Notes: generated by a model not told the origin, from the sequence alone. 64,000 bases of DNA from Clostridium nigeriense (GCF_900086595.1 NZ_LT575472.1:1647514-1711513), one strand, 5' to 3'; counted from the stretch's first letter, positions 41,451 through 50,701 are shown. Numbers and translations are program-made.

Positions 41451-42026
41451 TTATTTGCAGAAATCAGTAAGTTTAGTATTATCTTGTACGTCTACTAAAG
41501 CTTCACCGAATCTTTGAAAGTGGATAACTTCTCGTTCTCTTAAAAATGATAAGATATTTTTTATTTCAACATCATCGGTTAAGTTTATTAACCATTCATA
41601 AGTAGCTCTAGCCTTTTGTTCTGCGGCCATATCTTCAGTTAAGTCTGCTATTACATCACCTTTACATTGTATATAAGTTGCAGTCCAAGGATTTCCAGTA
41701 GCATCAGTATAAAATAGTCCTTTACCGTGGTCTACATAATGACCATCTAATCCAGCAACTTTAATTTCGTCAATTGAAGCATTTTCCATTATTTGATGAA
41801 CCATTGTAGCCATTATTTCAACGTGAGCAAGCTCTTCAGTTCCTATATCAGTTAATAAAGCTTTTGCTTTATTAGTAGGCATTGAATATCTTTGATTCAA
41901 ATATCTAAGAGCAGCACCTAATTCTCCATCTGGCCCACCATATTGACTTACTAGTAGTTTAGCCATTCTTATGTCAGTAGATTTTAAATTTACAGGATAC
42001 TCTAAAGTTTTAACATAATACCACAT
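41451..42026 (-). CDS. cotJC: Spore coat protein CotJC, manganese-catalase-like
   Basis: A 191-residue di-iron/di-manganese ferritin-like protein of the manganese catalase family. Metal ligands are visible in LGAALRYLNQRY, GTEELAHVEIMATMVHQI, DMAAEQKARATYEWL and REREVIHFQRFGEAL. It is the third gene of cotJABC, on the minus strand, and starts at the stop of cotJB. It is deposited in the spore coat. Confidence 0.95.
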   Translation of the reverse strand: MWYYVKTLEYPVNLKSTDIRMAKLLVSQYGGPDGELGAALRYLNQRYSMPTNKAKALLTDIGTEELAHVEIMATMVHQIMENASIDEIKVAGLDGHYVDHGKGLFYTDATGNPWTATYIQCKGDVIADLTEDMAAEQKARATYEWLINLTDDVEIKNILSFLREREVIHFQRFGEALVDVQDNTKLTDFCK

Positions 42027-42289
42027 TATTTTTTACCTCCTTTAGATTTTTCCCAAGGCCAAGGTGAATTTACCCATTTTTCAGGATTTTGAAAATAAGC
42101 AGCTCCAAAGTTTGTTAAAGGACCATATTCTTTTTCATAATCCCATATAGTCTTTTTTAATTCACAAGAAATATTATCGTAATCAGTCTTTGCTTTTTCA
42201 CAGTTAGGGAAATTATCTAAATAAAGATTTAGATCTATAATAAAGAATTGTAATTTTTGTATTTTTTCTAAATATTCATGTCTATTCAT
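42026..42289 (-). CDS. cotJB: Spore coat protein CotJB
   Basis: An 87-residue CotJB: EYLEKIQKLQFFIIDLNLYLDNFPNCEKAKTDY, then YEKEYGPLTNFGAA and the tryptophan-rich tail WVNSPWPWEKSKGGKK typical of the family. It overlaps cotJA upstream by four bases and cotJC downstream by one. Confidence 0.95.
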   Translation of the reverse strand: MNRHEYLEKIQKLQFFIIDLNLYLDNFPNCEKAKTDYDNISCELKKTIWDYEKEYGPLTNFGAAYFQNPEKWVNSPWPWEKSKGGKK

Positions 42290-42564
42290 TCTTTATTAAC
42301 ACCTCCAACATACTTAACATCACAATATGGGCTATATAGATCCTTAAATATTGTTCCAGCAGCAAAGGCATCCTTCATATTAAATAAATTTTCATAGGGT
42401 TGTAAATTAATAAAGACCTTTCCATAAACATTAGGAGTAAAAACTTTGTAAGATTCATAGCAGTTTTTGCTTGTATCATTACAAGTAGTATTGCAATAAT
42501 TTTTGTTAGGATCCTTTATACAATCCTTACATTTATCACAATCTTCATCTTTACGATAGTACAT
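42286..42564 (-). CDS. cotJA: Spore coat protein CotJA
   Basis: A 92-residue CotJA-like protein. The first ~25 residues are cysteine-rich (CDKCKDCIKDPNKNYCNTTC), followed by the CotJA core (YGKVFINLQPYENLFNMKDAFAAGTIFKDLYSPY). The start at 42564 follows AAAGGATG; an ATG nine bases earlier overlaps that site. The cysteine-rich leader is longer than in Bacillus and could crosslink or bind metal. Confidence 0.88.
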   Translation of the reverse strand: MYYRKDEDCDKCKDCIKDPNKNYCNTTCNDTSKNCYESYKVFTPNVYGKVFINLQPYENLFNMKDAFAAGTIFKDLYSPYCDVKYVGGVNKE

Positions 42565-42774
42565 AAAAAACATCCTTTCAAATATTGAGCTTTAATAATA
42601 AACTATGACAAAAAAACAACATATGTGATAAAAAAATATAAAAGTAAATTATTTGTAAATTATAAAGATTTTTATTGAGAATATAAGGGTATGTTATTTA
42701 GATACTTGTTATTTAATTTTAATATTTAGTATGATATATTATCTTATAGATATAAATATACAGAAGGTGATTAA

Positions 42775-44139
42775 ATGAAGGGCTTTGATTATTCGGGACT
42801 AACAGGTAAAATAATTACTAGAGAAAGTTATGATTATAGTGAAAGCATTATGTCTTGGAATAGAGCTATTGAGAAATATCCATTAGCTATTATATATTGT
42901 TATAGTGATGAAGATGTTTGTAATGCAATAAAGTGGTCCAGAGAAAACTCAATGGAAATTAGAGTAAGATCTGGGGGGCACAGTTATGAGGGATATTCTA
43001 CTGGTAATGATTTAGTAGTAATTGATGTTAGTGAAATTAATAAAATTTACATAAATGAAGAAGAAGGAATTGTAAAAATAGGTGGAGGAGTTAGAAATAG
43101 AGAAGCTTATGAGGCTTTTGGAGAAAGAGGGTATGCTTTTCCAGGCGGTGGATGTCCTACAGTTGGAGTTCCAGGATTGATTTTAGGAGGTGGATGGGGA
43201 TATTCTTGCAGGTATCTTGGTTTAGCTTCTGATAGCTTAATAGAAGCAGAAATTATTAATTATCAAGGTGAAAAATTAATTGTAAATAAAGAAAAAAATA
43301 ATGATTTATTTTGGGCTATTATGGGAAGTGGTGGATGTAATTTTGGAATTATTACATCTATGACTATAAAATTAAAGAAAAAAGTTAATATGGGTACTTT
43401 AATTAACGTAAATTATCCAAATGTGGAGAAAAGTGTTATTTTAGAGGTAATATTAAAACTACAAGATTTATTTAAAAATCTCGATAGAAGAATGAATTTT
43501 AAAACAGCAATATATAATTCAGAAGAAAGAGGTATTGGAATAAAGCTTACAGGATTATTTTATGGAAATTCAGATGAAGCTAAGAAAATAATGGAGCCAC
43601 TTCTAAATTTAACTTCTGATATAGAAATTAATATTGAAGATAAGAGTATATTAGAATGTAATAGATGGATACAAGATAGCCATCCTGATTATGAAAAATA
43701 TAAATCAACAGGAAGGTTTGTAAATAGAGATTATAATGAAGAGGAAATAAAGAAATTAATAGAAATTGTAAGTAATCCATCAGAAGGATTTTATTATACT
43801 GCAGTATCTTTTTATGGTGTAGGTGGAGCTATCTCAGATGTAGACAAGCTAGCTACTGCTTATTATTATAGAGATGCAAAGTTTATAATGGGAATTCAAT
43901 CAGTTTGGGAAGAGGATAAATACGCTTTAGCCAATAAAGAATGGGTTAAAGAAAAATTTGAAATAATTAGAAAATTAACAGAAGGTTCTTTTGTAAACTT
44001 TCCATTAGATGAGTTAGAAGATTATGAAAATGAATATTATGGGGAAAATATTAATAAGTTAAAAAATATTAAGGTTAAGTATGATCCAAATAATGTTTTT
44101 AATTATCCACAAGCAATAAAGGGAAAAAGTAAGATTTAA
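42775..44139 (+). CDS. Berberine-bridge-enzyme-like FAD oxidase
   Basis: A 454-residue FAD-linked oxidase. His69 in RVRSGGHSYEGYSTG and Cys127 in GGGCPTVGVPG are the two positions that link FAD covalently in bicovalent BBE enzymes. LGGGWGYSCRYLGLASD follows. The BBE C-terminus KYDPNNVFNYPQAI is present. Family members oxidise alcohols or sugars with oxygen, which is odd in an anaerobe; another acceptor may be used. The gene stands alone. Confidence 0.88.
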   Translation: MKGFDYSGLTGKIITRESYDYSESIMSWNRAIEKYPLAIIYCYSDEDVCNAIKWSRENSMEIRVRSGGHSYEGYSTGNDLVVIDVSEINKIYINEEEGIVKIGGGVRNREAYEAFGERGYAFPGGGCPTVGVPGLILGGGWGYSCRYLGLASDSLIEAEIINYQGEKLIVNKEKNNDLFWAIMGSGGCNFGIITSMTIKLKKKVNMGTLINVNYPNVEKSVILEVILKLQDLFKNLDRRMNFKTAIYNSEERGIGIKLTGLFYGNSDEAKKIMEPLLNLTSDIEINIEDKSILECNRWIQDSHPDYEKYKSTGRFVNRDYNEEEIKKLIEIVSNPSEGFYYTAVSFYGVGGAISDVDKLATAYYYRDAKFIMGIQSVWEEDKYALANKEWVKEKFEIIRKLTEGSFVNFPLDELEDYENEYYGENINKLKNIKVKYDPNNVFNYPQAIKGKSKI

Positions 44140-44201
44140 AATAAAGACAATAATAATAAATGATGATATAATTGATAAATATTATTAAATGAGGTGATAA
44201 A

Positions 44202-45068
44202 TTGGTTAGTATAGCTGGAAAAGGTTGCGAGAGACTTATTCCTACTGAAGAAAAAAAGCCTTTAGCAGAAATTGAGCGTAGCCTTGTTAAGACATATAGA
44301 AAACATATATGGACTAAATTTGTAAAAGCAATTAAGGATTATAATTTAATAGAAGAAGGAGATAAAGTTGCTGTTGCTATATCTGGAGGAAAAGATTCTT
44401 TATTAATGGCCAAGTGTTTTCAAGAGTTACAGAAACATGGTCAAATGCACTTTGAATTAGAATTCATTGCAATGGACCCTGGATATCATCCACAGATAAA
44501 AGAGTTACTAATAGAAAATTGTAAGCATTTAGGAATACCGGTACATATATATGAAGGGAAAATTTTTGAAGTTGTTGATAAGATGGCAAAAGATTATCCA
44601 TGCTACCTTTGTGCTAGAATGAGACGAGGATCTTTATACAATAAAGCTCAGGAGCTTGGATGTAATAAATTGGCTTTAGGACATCACTATAATGATGTTA
44701 TAGAAACAACTCTTTTAAATGTTCTTTATGGTGGTAACTTTAAAACCATGCTTCCAAAGCTTAAGGCTGATAATTTTGAAAATATGGAACTTATAAGGCC
44801 TCTTTATTATGTAGAGGAAGAGTATATAAAAAGATTTACTAACAATGCAGGAATTTGGCCTTTAAACTGTGCTTGTATGGTAGCTGCTGAGAAAATAGGA
44901 AATAAAAGATATGAAATTAAGGATCTTATTAAAGAGTTAAAAAAGAATTTTGATGGAGTAGAAAAATCTATATTTAAGGCTGCAGAAAATGTAAATTTAG
45001 ATTCTATACTTGGATGGGAAAAGAATGGAATAAAAACTAAATATTTAGAAGTTTACGATGAAGAATAA
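44202..45068 (+). CDS. TtcA-like PP-loop ATPase (tRNA 2-thiocytidine family)
   Basis: A 288-residue adenine-nucleotide alpha-hydrolase. The start is TTG after GAGGTGATAAA. The PP-loop is VAVAISGGKDSLLMAKCF near residue 62. The motif CYLCARMRRGSLY near residue 131 has the C-x-x-C that holds an iron-sulfur cluster in TtcA. GHHYNDVIETTLLN follows. It probably thiolates a tRNA base. In some clostridia this family is annotated as a general tRNA thiolation enzyme, so the exact position is uncertain. Confidence 0.85.
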   Translation: MVSIAGKGCERLIPTEEKKPLAEIERSLVKTYRKHIWTKFVKAIKDYNLIEEGDKVAVAISGGKDSLLMAKCFQELQKHGQMHFELEFIAMDPGYHPQIKELLIENCKHLGIPVHIYEGKIFEVVDKMAKDYPCYLCARMRRGSLYNKAQELGCNKLALGHHYNDVIETTLLNVLYGGNFKTMLPKLKADNFENMELIRPLYYVEEEYIKRFTNNAGIWPLNCACMVAAEKIGNKRYEIKDLIKELKKNFDGVEKSIFKAAENVNLDSILGWEKNGIKTKYLEVYDEE

Positions 45069-45113
45069 ATAAAGCTATATTATTTATACTAATGGTATAG
45101 CGGAGGTGATTTT

Positions 45114-45206
45114 ATGGCTAAAAAAGATCAACAAGCAAGTTGGGAAAAGAAGAGATATAAGTCTCCTAAAAAAAGTGAAGCTTCTAAAGTACCAGAGGTA
45201 AAATAA
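45114..45206 (+). CDS. Small basic protein (30 residues)
   Basis: ATG follows an ideal CGGAGGTGATTTT and opens a 30-codon frame (MAKKDQQASWEKKRYKSPKK followed by SEASKVPEVK). It is highly charged and has no membrane segment. A terminator follows. The strong ribosome site and terminator argue that it is real. I do not recognise it. Confidence 0.6.
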   Translation: MAKKDQQASWEKKRYKSPKKSEASKVPEVK

Positions 45207-45220
45207 ATGGTATAATAACA

Positions 45221-45258
45221 AAAACTGCTTATAAGATAATCTTTTAAGCAGTTTTTTA
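45221..45258 (+). terminator. Terminator after the 30-residue gene
   Basis: AAAACTGCTTA pairs with TAAGCAGTTTT, followed by a T-run. Confidence 0.85.
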
Positions 45259-45370
45259 TTAATATATAAAATTTGACAGAATAATAAAATATTATACTTT
45301 TTTTATTAAAAAATATATGGTATATTTTATTTAAGATTACAACTTATAAATATGCAAAAGGAGAAGTATT

Positions 45371-45559
45371 ATGGATAATGAACAATATATAAATATGAAT
45401 CCTAATATTTTGGTAAGTATTGTAAATATGAAGCTTAGAGATTTTTACTCTAATTTAAATGCTTTATGCGATGACATGAATATTAATCAAGAAGCACTAA
45501 AGGAAAAACTAAATTCAATAGGATATACATACGATGAAGATATAAATCAATTTAAATAA
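45371..45559 (+). CDS. DUF4250-type small protein
   Basis: A 62-residue protein matching the DUF4250 pattern: NPNILVSIVNMKLRDFYSNLNALCDDMNINQEALKEKLNSIGYTYDEDINQF. The function is unknown. The ribosome site AAAGGAGAAG precedes ATG. A further small gene follows after 20 bases. Confidence 0.8.
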   Translation: MDNEQYINMNPNILVSIVNMKLRDFYSNLNALCDDMNINQEALKEKLNSIGYTYDEDINQFK

Positions 45560-45579
45560 ATATGTTAGGAGGAATAGTT

Positions 45580-45702
45580 TTGAAAGTAAAAAAACTAGGA
45601 AAATTAGCAGTTGTAGTGACTGCAGGAGCTGCTTTAGTTGTAACATTATTAAAGGATAGAAAAGAGAAAGATAAAAAGGAAGAAATAATAGAAGAAAAAT
45701 AA
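45580..45702 (+). CDS. Small single-helix membrane protein (40 residues)
   Basis: TTG follows TAGGAGGAATAGT and opens a 40-codon frame. A short hydrophobic helix (LGKLAVVVTAGAALVVTLL) is followed by a charged lysine/glutamate tail (KDRKEKDKKEEIIEEK). It lies between the DUF4250 gene and a GGDEF-EAL gene in the same direction. The function is unknown. Confidence 0.65.
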   Translation: MKVKKLGKLAVVVTAGAALVVTLLKDRKEKDKKEEIIEEK

Positions 45703-45724
45703 ACTCTGAAAAGGATTATTAGAT

Positions 45725-47476
45725 ATGAATAGGGAAAGGTTTAATAACAAGGATGTTAGTTCCCTTAATATGAAAAATAATAAATTTTTTAACCTAAATG
45801 AGGATGAAGAATTTTTATTAAATTTCAAACAATCATTTATTAATTCAATAAAAGGATTGTTTATTTATGCGAGTTTCGAAAAAAACTTAATAATGTTTTA
45901 TGGGAACAATAAAGAGATTTTAGGCTATGAAGATCAATTTCTAGTTATGAATATTAATGAAGTTAATAAATACGTACATAGAGATTACACTGATTTATTA
46001 ATTGAAGGATTAAAAAATGATAAAGAAGAAATTGAGATAAAAATAATTAATAGGGTCGGAGAAGAAAACTGGGTTAGTATAAAAGGCTTTGGAAAGAAAA
46101 ATAATAAAGGAAGCCTTATAGAGTTTGAAGGTTATATACATAATATTAATGATGAAAAGGAAATAAAATTAAAATTAGAGTATATAACATTGTATGATGA
46201 GTTAACTGGGTTAAATAATAGAAAACATTTTAAAAATTTAATGGAAGATCAATTAAAGGAACATGCTTTATTAGAAAGTAGGTGTGCTCTAATATTAATT
46301 GATATTGATAATTTTAAATTTATTAATGATTCATATGGGCATAAGTGTGGAGATGTTTTTTTAGAAAAGTTCTCTCAAGATTTAAAAGAACATTTCAACT
46401 TTAATGAATTATTATGTAGATTTGGAGGAGATGAATTTATAATTTTTATACCATATATTTCAGGATTACAAGAAATTAAAGATGTGGTAAAAAAAATAAT
46501 GAATATATTAAAATCTCCATATTCAATTAATAATAAACAAATATTTACCTCTGCAAGCATAGGAATAGCCGTGTTCCCAGATGATGGAGAAGAAGCAGAG
46601 GTTTTACTTCAAAATGTAGATGCAGCTATGTACACTGCTAAGAGTAACGGCAAAAATCAATGGCAGATGTTTAATAGCAATATTTCAAAAGAAATAAATA
46701 GAATTTATTCAATTCAAAGAGGACTAAGGACTGCTTTGGAAAATAATGAAATGTTTGTAGTATTTCAACCAAAGGTAAGGTTAACAGATGATGAGGTAGA
46801 TGGATTTGAAGCGTTATTAAGATGGAAGAGTACAGAAATTGGGTTTGTAAGTCCAGTAGAGTTTATTCCAGTAGCTGAAAGCACAAGGCTTATTATACCT
46901 ATTGGTAAATTTGTACTAAGAGAAGTATTTATAAAAATAAAGTATTTGTTGTCACAAGGCTATGATAATTTTAAAATAGCAGTAAATCTATCAGAAGTTC
47001 AATTAAGAGAAGGAGACCTATTGGGATATATAAACTCGTTAGTTGAAGAGTTTGAAGTTTCACCTAAATACATAGAGATTGAAATTACTGAAAGTATGAT
47101 AATGAAGTCAGTGGATAGGAATATAGAGTATTTACTTGAAATTAAGAAATTAGGAGCTTCCATAGCTTTAGATGATTTTGGAACAGGGTATTCTTCTTTA
47201 AATCATTTAACAAAGCTTCCTATAGATGTTTTAAAAATAGATAGAAGTTTTGTAATTGATATGGTTGAAAATGATAAAAGTAGATATATAGTTGAAAAAA
47301 TAATTCAGTTATCTCATAAATTAGGTATTACTGTAGTAGCAGAAGGTGTTGAAGAAAAAGAACAAGTAGATTATTTAAAAAGTATAGAGTGTGATACTGT
47401 ACAAGGTTACTATTATAGTAAACCTGAAAACTTTGAAAATGTAATAAGAATGTTAAGTAAATTTATAATTTGTTAA
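45725..47476 (+). CDS. PAS-GGDEF-EAL cyclic-di-GMP protein
   Basis: A 583-residue soluble protein. A PAS fold covers residues ~30-135 and a GGDEF domain ~150-315 with an intact RFGGDEF. The inhibitory RxxD site expected just before it is not conserved. The EAL domain spans ~330-580, with GFEALLRW and DDFGTGYSSL intact. Both synthesis and breakdown of cyclic di-GMP are possible. No membrane segment is visible. Confidence 0.93.
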   Translation: MNRERFNNKDVSSLNMKNNKFFNLNEDEEFLLNFKQSFINSIKGLFIYASFEKNLIMFYGNNKEILGYEDQFLVMNINEVNKYVHRDYTDLLIEGLKNDKEEIEIKIINRVGEENWVSIKGFGKKNNKGSLIEFEGYIHNINDEKEIKLKLEYITLYDELTGLNNRKHFKNLMEDQLKEHALLESRCALILIDIDNFKFINDSYGHKCGDVFLEKFSQDLKEHFNFNELLCRFGGDEFIIFIPYISGLQEIKDVVKKIMNILKSPYSINNKQIFTSASIGIAVFPDDGEEAEVLLQNVDAAMYTAKSNGKNQWQMFNSNISKEINRIYSIQRGLRTALENNEMFVVFQPKVRLTDDEVDGFEALLRWKSTEIGFVSPVEFIPVAESTRLIIPIGKFVLREVFIKIKYLLSQGYDNFKIAVNLSEVQLREGDLLGYINSLVEEFEVSPKYIEIEITESMIMKSVDRNIEYLLEIKKLGASIALDDFGTGYSSLNHLTKLPIDVLKIDRSFVIDMVENDKSRYIVEKIIQLSHKLGITVVAEGVEEKEQVDYLKSIECDTVQGYYYSKPENFENVIRMLSKFIIC

Positions 47477-47609
47477 AAACTATAAAGGCTTCATAATTAA
47501 AGAATAAGTTTTACAGTAATTAAACAATAAATATTAAAAAATTAAGCTGTAGAATTTGGCTTTTTAACTATGAAGTTTTTTTGTATTATAGGCATATATA
47601 GGGGGCATT

Positions 47610-48980
47610 ATGAAGAAATCAGTAAATTTAGTATCAGGAAATATATTAAGTACATTATTTAAATTAGCAGTACCTATTTTAGGGACTTCGTTTATACAAA
47701 TGGCCTATAACATGATTGATATGATTTGGGTAGGGAGAATTGGGAGCAGTGCAGTTGCAGCTGTAGGAACAGCAGGATTTTTCACTTGGTTTGGAACTTC
47801 CTTAGTTTTTATATCTAAAATAGGTGCTGAAATTGGAGTATCCCAAGCTATAGGGAAAAAAGATGAGAAAGAAAAAAATAAGTATATTTATAATAGTTTA
47901 ATTGTTAATATTATAATTGCTATACTATATACAATAATATTAATAATTTTTAGAAAACAATTCATAGGTTTTTTTAATCTAGGAGATTCTGAAATAATAG
48001 ATATGAGTATAAGTTTTTTAGTTATAGTATCTATAGGTATGATATTTAGCTTTTTAAATCCTTTATTTACTGGAATATTTAATGCATCAGGTAGTAGTAA
48101 AATTCCATTTTTAATAAATTCTATTGGATTAGTTTTCAATATAGTTTTTGATCCTATCTTGATATTTGGTTTGTTTGGATTTCCTAAAATGGGGGTTACT
48201 GGGGCTGCTTTTGCAACAATAAGTGCCCAAGCTGTAGTAACAGTAATTTTTATAATATCTTTTATTAAAAATGGATATAGTATAAGTTTAAAAAATAAAA
48301 AGTACATAGATAAAAATATAATTATTAAAGTATGTAAATTGGGAGTACCAACAGCTCTTCAAAATTGTGGTTTTGCATTTTTTGCAATGATAATAGGGCG
48401 GGTAGTAGCATCTTGGGGACCTGTTGCTATTGCAGTACAGAAGGTAGGCTCACAAATAGAAGCAATATCTTGGATGACTGCAGAGGGCTTTGCAGCAGCC
48501 TTAACTGCATTTGTTGGACAAAACTATGGAGCCAATAGGTGGGATAGAATATTAAAAGGTTACAAAGCTACAATGTTTATGGCATGTGCTGTTGGAGTAT
48601 TTTCCACTATTTTATTAGTTTTTGCAGGCAAAAGCATATTTTCAATATTTATTCCTGAAGCAGAAGCAATATCTGCCGGAGCTACTTATCTCAAAATATT
48701 AGGATATTCTCAATTGTTTATGTGTATTGAAATAACAACTGCTGGAGCTTTTTCTGGGCTTGGAAATACTGTTACTCCTTCTTGGGTAAGTATAATATGG
48801 ACTGGACTTAGAATACCAATAGCGATATTTTTAAGTGGTATAGCAACATTAGGAATTGATGGAGTTTGGTGGAGTATAAGTGGAACAAGTATAATAAAAG
48901 GGATATTATTACTAGTTTTATTTATTATTATGGTTATAATACCAAATAGAAAAAAATTCCTAAAACCTATTGACAATTAA
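47610..48980 (+). CDS. MATE-family efflux transporter
   Basis: A 456-residue membrane protein with about 12 helices. The family signatures are visible (VPILGTSFIQMAYNMIDMIWVGRIGSSAVAAVGTAG, and in the second half GVPTALQNCGFAFFAMIIGRVVASWG with AFVGQNYGANRWDR). It exports organic compounds in exchange for Na+ or H+. The substrate is unknown. It is followed by the Trp T-box of the next gene. Confidence 0.93.
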   Translation: MKKSVNLVSGNILSTLFKLAVPILGTSFIQMAYNMIDMIWVGRIGSSAVAAVGTAGFFTWFGTSLVFISKIGAEIGVSQAIGKKDEKEKNKYIYNSLIVNIIIAILYTIILIIFRKQFIGFFNLGDSEIIDMSISFLVIVSIGMIFSFLNPLFTGIFNASGSSKIPFLINSIGLVFNIVFDPILIFGLFGFPKMGVTGAAFATISAQAVVTVIFIISFIKNGYSISLKNKKYIDKNIIIKVCKLGVPTALQNCGFAFFAMIIGRVVASWGPVAIAVQKVGSQIEAISWMTAEGFAAALTAFVGQNYGANRWDRILKGYKATMFMACAVGVFSTILLVFAGKSIFSIFIPEAEAISAGATYLKILGYSQLFMCIEITTAGAFSGLGNTVTPSWVSIIWTGLRIPIAIFLSGIATLGIDGVWWSISGTSIIKGILLLVLFIIMVIIPNRKKFLKPIDN

Positions 48981-49020
48981 TTGTTAAAAGAATATTATAT
49001 AAATAACTTAAATATAAAAT

Positions 49021-49267
49021 TCCTTTGATGAGGGGTAGTAGCTATTATGTAAGGTTTCAGAGAGCTGAAGATGGTGTGATTTCAGTACTATAGCAAATAG
49101 TGAATGGGCCTTTGAGGAGTGATACGAAATTTATTAAAGTAGTTGATCCGTATTTCCCACGATATAGGGAATAGGGTATGTTAGTACCTGAAGAGAGAGG
49201 CTTTAAGCAATTTAGGTGGCAACGCGGATAATACCGTCCTATACAATTTGTATAGGGCGTTTTTTTA
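49021..49267 (+). ncRNA. T-box leader, tryptophan specifier
   Basis: A T-box architecture lies before trpP. The specifier TGG (49105-49107) sits in GTGAATGGGCCTTTGAG. The T-box sequence TAGGTGGCAACGCGG is at 49213-49227. The terminator stem CGTCCTATAC with GTATAGGGCG (one G-T pair) is followed by seven T residues. Uncharged tRNA-Trp should allow read-through into the transporter gene. Confidence 0.93.
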
Positions 49268-49356
49268 TTATAAAAAATTAAAGGAGCTGGTAATTATGTT
49301 ATGAACTAAGGGCGATAATAAGGACTAAAAATATTTAATATAAAAGGAGAATTATT

Positions 49357-49887
49357 ATGGAAAAAAATATTAATGTAAAAAAAATGATACTAAATGCGAT
49401 ATTGATATCTATAGGAGCTTTATTACACCAAATAACACCAGCTTTAGGATTACCAATGCAACCAGACTTTGCTTTAGCAATGTTATTTATAATTATTTTG
49501 ATAAACAGTGACTACAAAACTACGATAATATCTAGTATAATTATGGGAATTATAACTGCTTTAACAACAAAGTTTCCTGGGGGACAACTTCCTAATATAA
49601 TAGATAAATTAGTTACAGCACAATTTGTATATTTTATGTTTAAACTTATTGGAAGTAAAATAAATGATAATATAAAGATATTAATAGCACTTAGCTTTGG
49701 AACTATAGTAAGTGGACTAGTATTTTTAGGATCTGCAAGTATATTGGTTGGACTTCCAGGAAGTTTTACAACATTAGTAAGCTTAGTTGTTTTACCAGCT
49801 GCCTTCATGAATATATTATTAGGAACTGTATTGTATAAAGCAATAGGAGTTGCTTTGAAGGCTTCAGGAGTTTTAATTACTAAATAA
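49357..49887 (+). CDS. trpP: Tryptophan transporter TrpP
   Basis: A 176-residue membrane protein with five to six helices of the TrpP family: ILNAILISIGALLHQITPALGLPMQPDFALAMLFI, ALTTKFPGGQLPNIIDKLVTAQ. It imports tryptophan. The Trp-specific T-box upstream supports the call independently. Start at 49357 after AAAGGAGAATT. Confidence 0.93.
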   Translation: MEKNINVKKMILNAILISIGALLHQITPALGLPMQPDFALAMLFIIILINSDYKTTIISSIIMGIITALTTKFPGGQLPNIIDKLVTAQFVYFMFKLIGSKINDNIKILIALSFGTIVSGLVFLGSASILVGLPGSFTTLVSLVVLPAAFMNILLGTVLYKAIGVALKASGVLITK

Positions 49888-49917
49888 AATTGCCCGTTAA
49901 TATATTTATATAAATAT

Positions 49918-49957
49918 GGGTATAGACTTGAAACTTTATAAGTTAAAGTCTATACCC
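49918..49957. terminator. Bidirectional terminator
   Basis: A 12-bp stem (GGGTATAGACTT with AAGTCTATACCC) lies between trpP and the convergent deacetylase. Confidence 0.8.
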
Positions 49958-49966
49958 TACATAAAA

Positions 49967-50701
49967 TTATTTTTTTATGATTTTATATATCTCAGGAGTA
50001 GTTTCATCTATTACTTTGAATTCGTATCCTTTATCTTTGTAATATTTAATAATTGAAGGCAATGCCTTAGCAGAAGTTTTGTTCAAAAATGAACAATGCA
50101 TCAAGAGTATAACATTATCTTCATTTTTACAAGATTTTTTTATAATAGTTTCAGCTGATGATTGATAATTGGCACCATCACCACTATCTAATGTCCAATC
50201 ATAAATTTTAAAACCATTATTATGCAGCATGTCAACTAATTCCTTAGTTAATTTGTAACTTCTATTATTACAACCAAATGGAAATCTTAAAATATTATAT
50301 TTTTCTCCAGTTACCTTATATATAGCTTCTTGTCCTTTCTGCATTTCATTTAAAAAGCTATCATTATTACAATAAAGTTTATTTCTATCATGAGAATAAC
50401 TGTGAAGTCCAATACTGTGTCCTTCTTCTTTCATTCTTAACAAAATTTTTTCTTGACCTTTAATTTCCGATCCTATTACAAAAAATGTAGCAGGAACATT
50501 TTCTTTTTTTAAGGTATCTAAAACATCATTTGTTACTTTTCCTCCTGGTCCATCATCAAAAGTAAGATAAACAGTTTTTTTATTTGAAGTTTCTGATGAA
50601 TTATCTTCGTTGATAGCATAAACTTTCAAGGCAGGAATTAATAAGATAAAGGCTAATAATAATTTGAAGTATTTATGTAATTTAATTTTAATCACCTCCA
50701 A
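49967..50701 (-). CDS. Polysaccharide deacetylase, secreted
   Basis: About 240 residues: a signal peptide (KLHKYFKLLLAFILLIPALKVYA) and a NodB homology domain with the metal motif YLTFDDGPGG, H-S-x3-H (SIGLHSYSHDRN), RFPFGCNNR and a distal LLMHCS. It probably removes acetyl groups from peptidoglycan or another wall sugar. The start is uncertain. GGAGG is followed after 8 bases by ATT AAA at 50686, which would open a perfect signal peptide. The only standard start codons are a TTG and a GTG overlapping the ribosome site itself. Confidence 0.88.
   Translation of the reverse strand: MEVIKIKLHKYFKLLLAFILLIPALKVYAINEDNSSETSNKKTVYLTFDDGPGGKVTNDVLDTLKKENVPATFFVIGSEIKGQEKILLRMKEEGHSIGLHSYSHDRNKLYCNNDSFLNEMQKGQEAIYKVTGEKYNILRFPFGCNNRSYKLTKELVDMLHNNGFKIYDWTLDSGDGANYQSSAETIIKKSCKNEDNVILLMHCSFLNKTSAKALPSIIKYYKDKGYEFKVIDETTPEIYKIIKK

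Noticed and set aside
47488..47582. Imperfect inverted repeat after the first GGDEF-EAL gene as a terminator
   Set aside because: The arms are about 70 bases apart with mismatches; too weak to list as a feature.
47888..48307. Minus-strand frame of 139 codons inside the MATE gene
   Set aside because: It is a shadow of transmembrane coding sequence, with no independent evidence.
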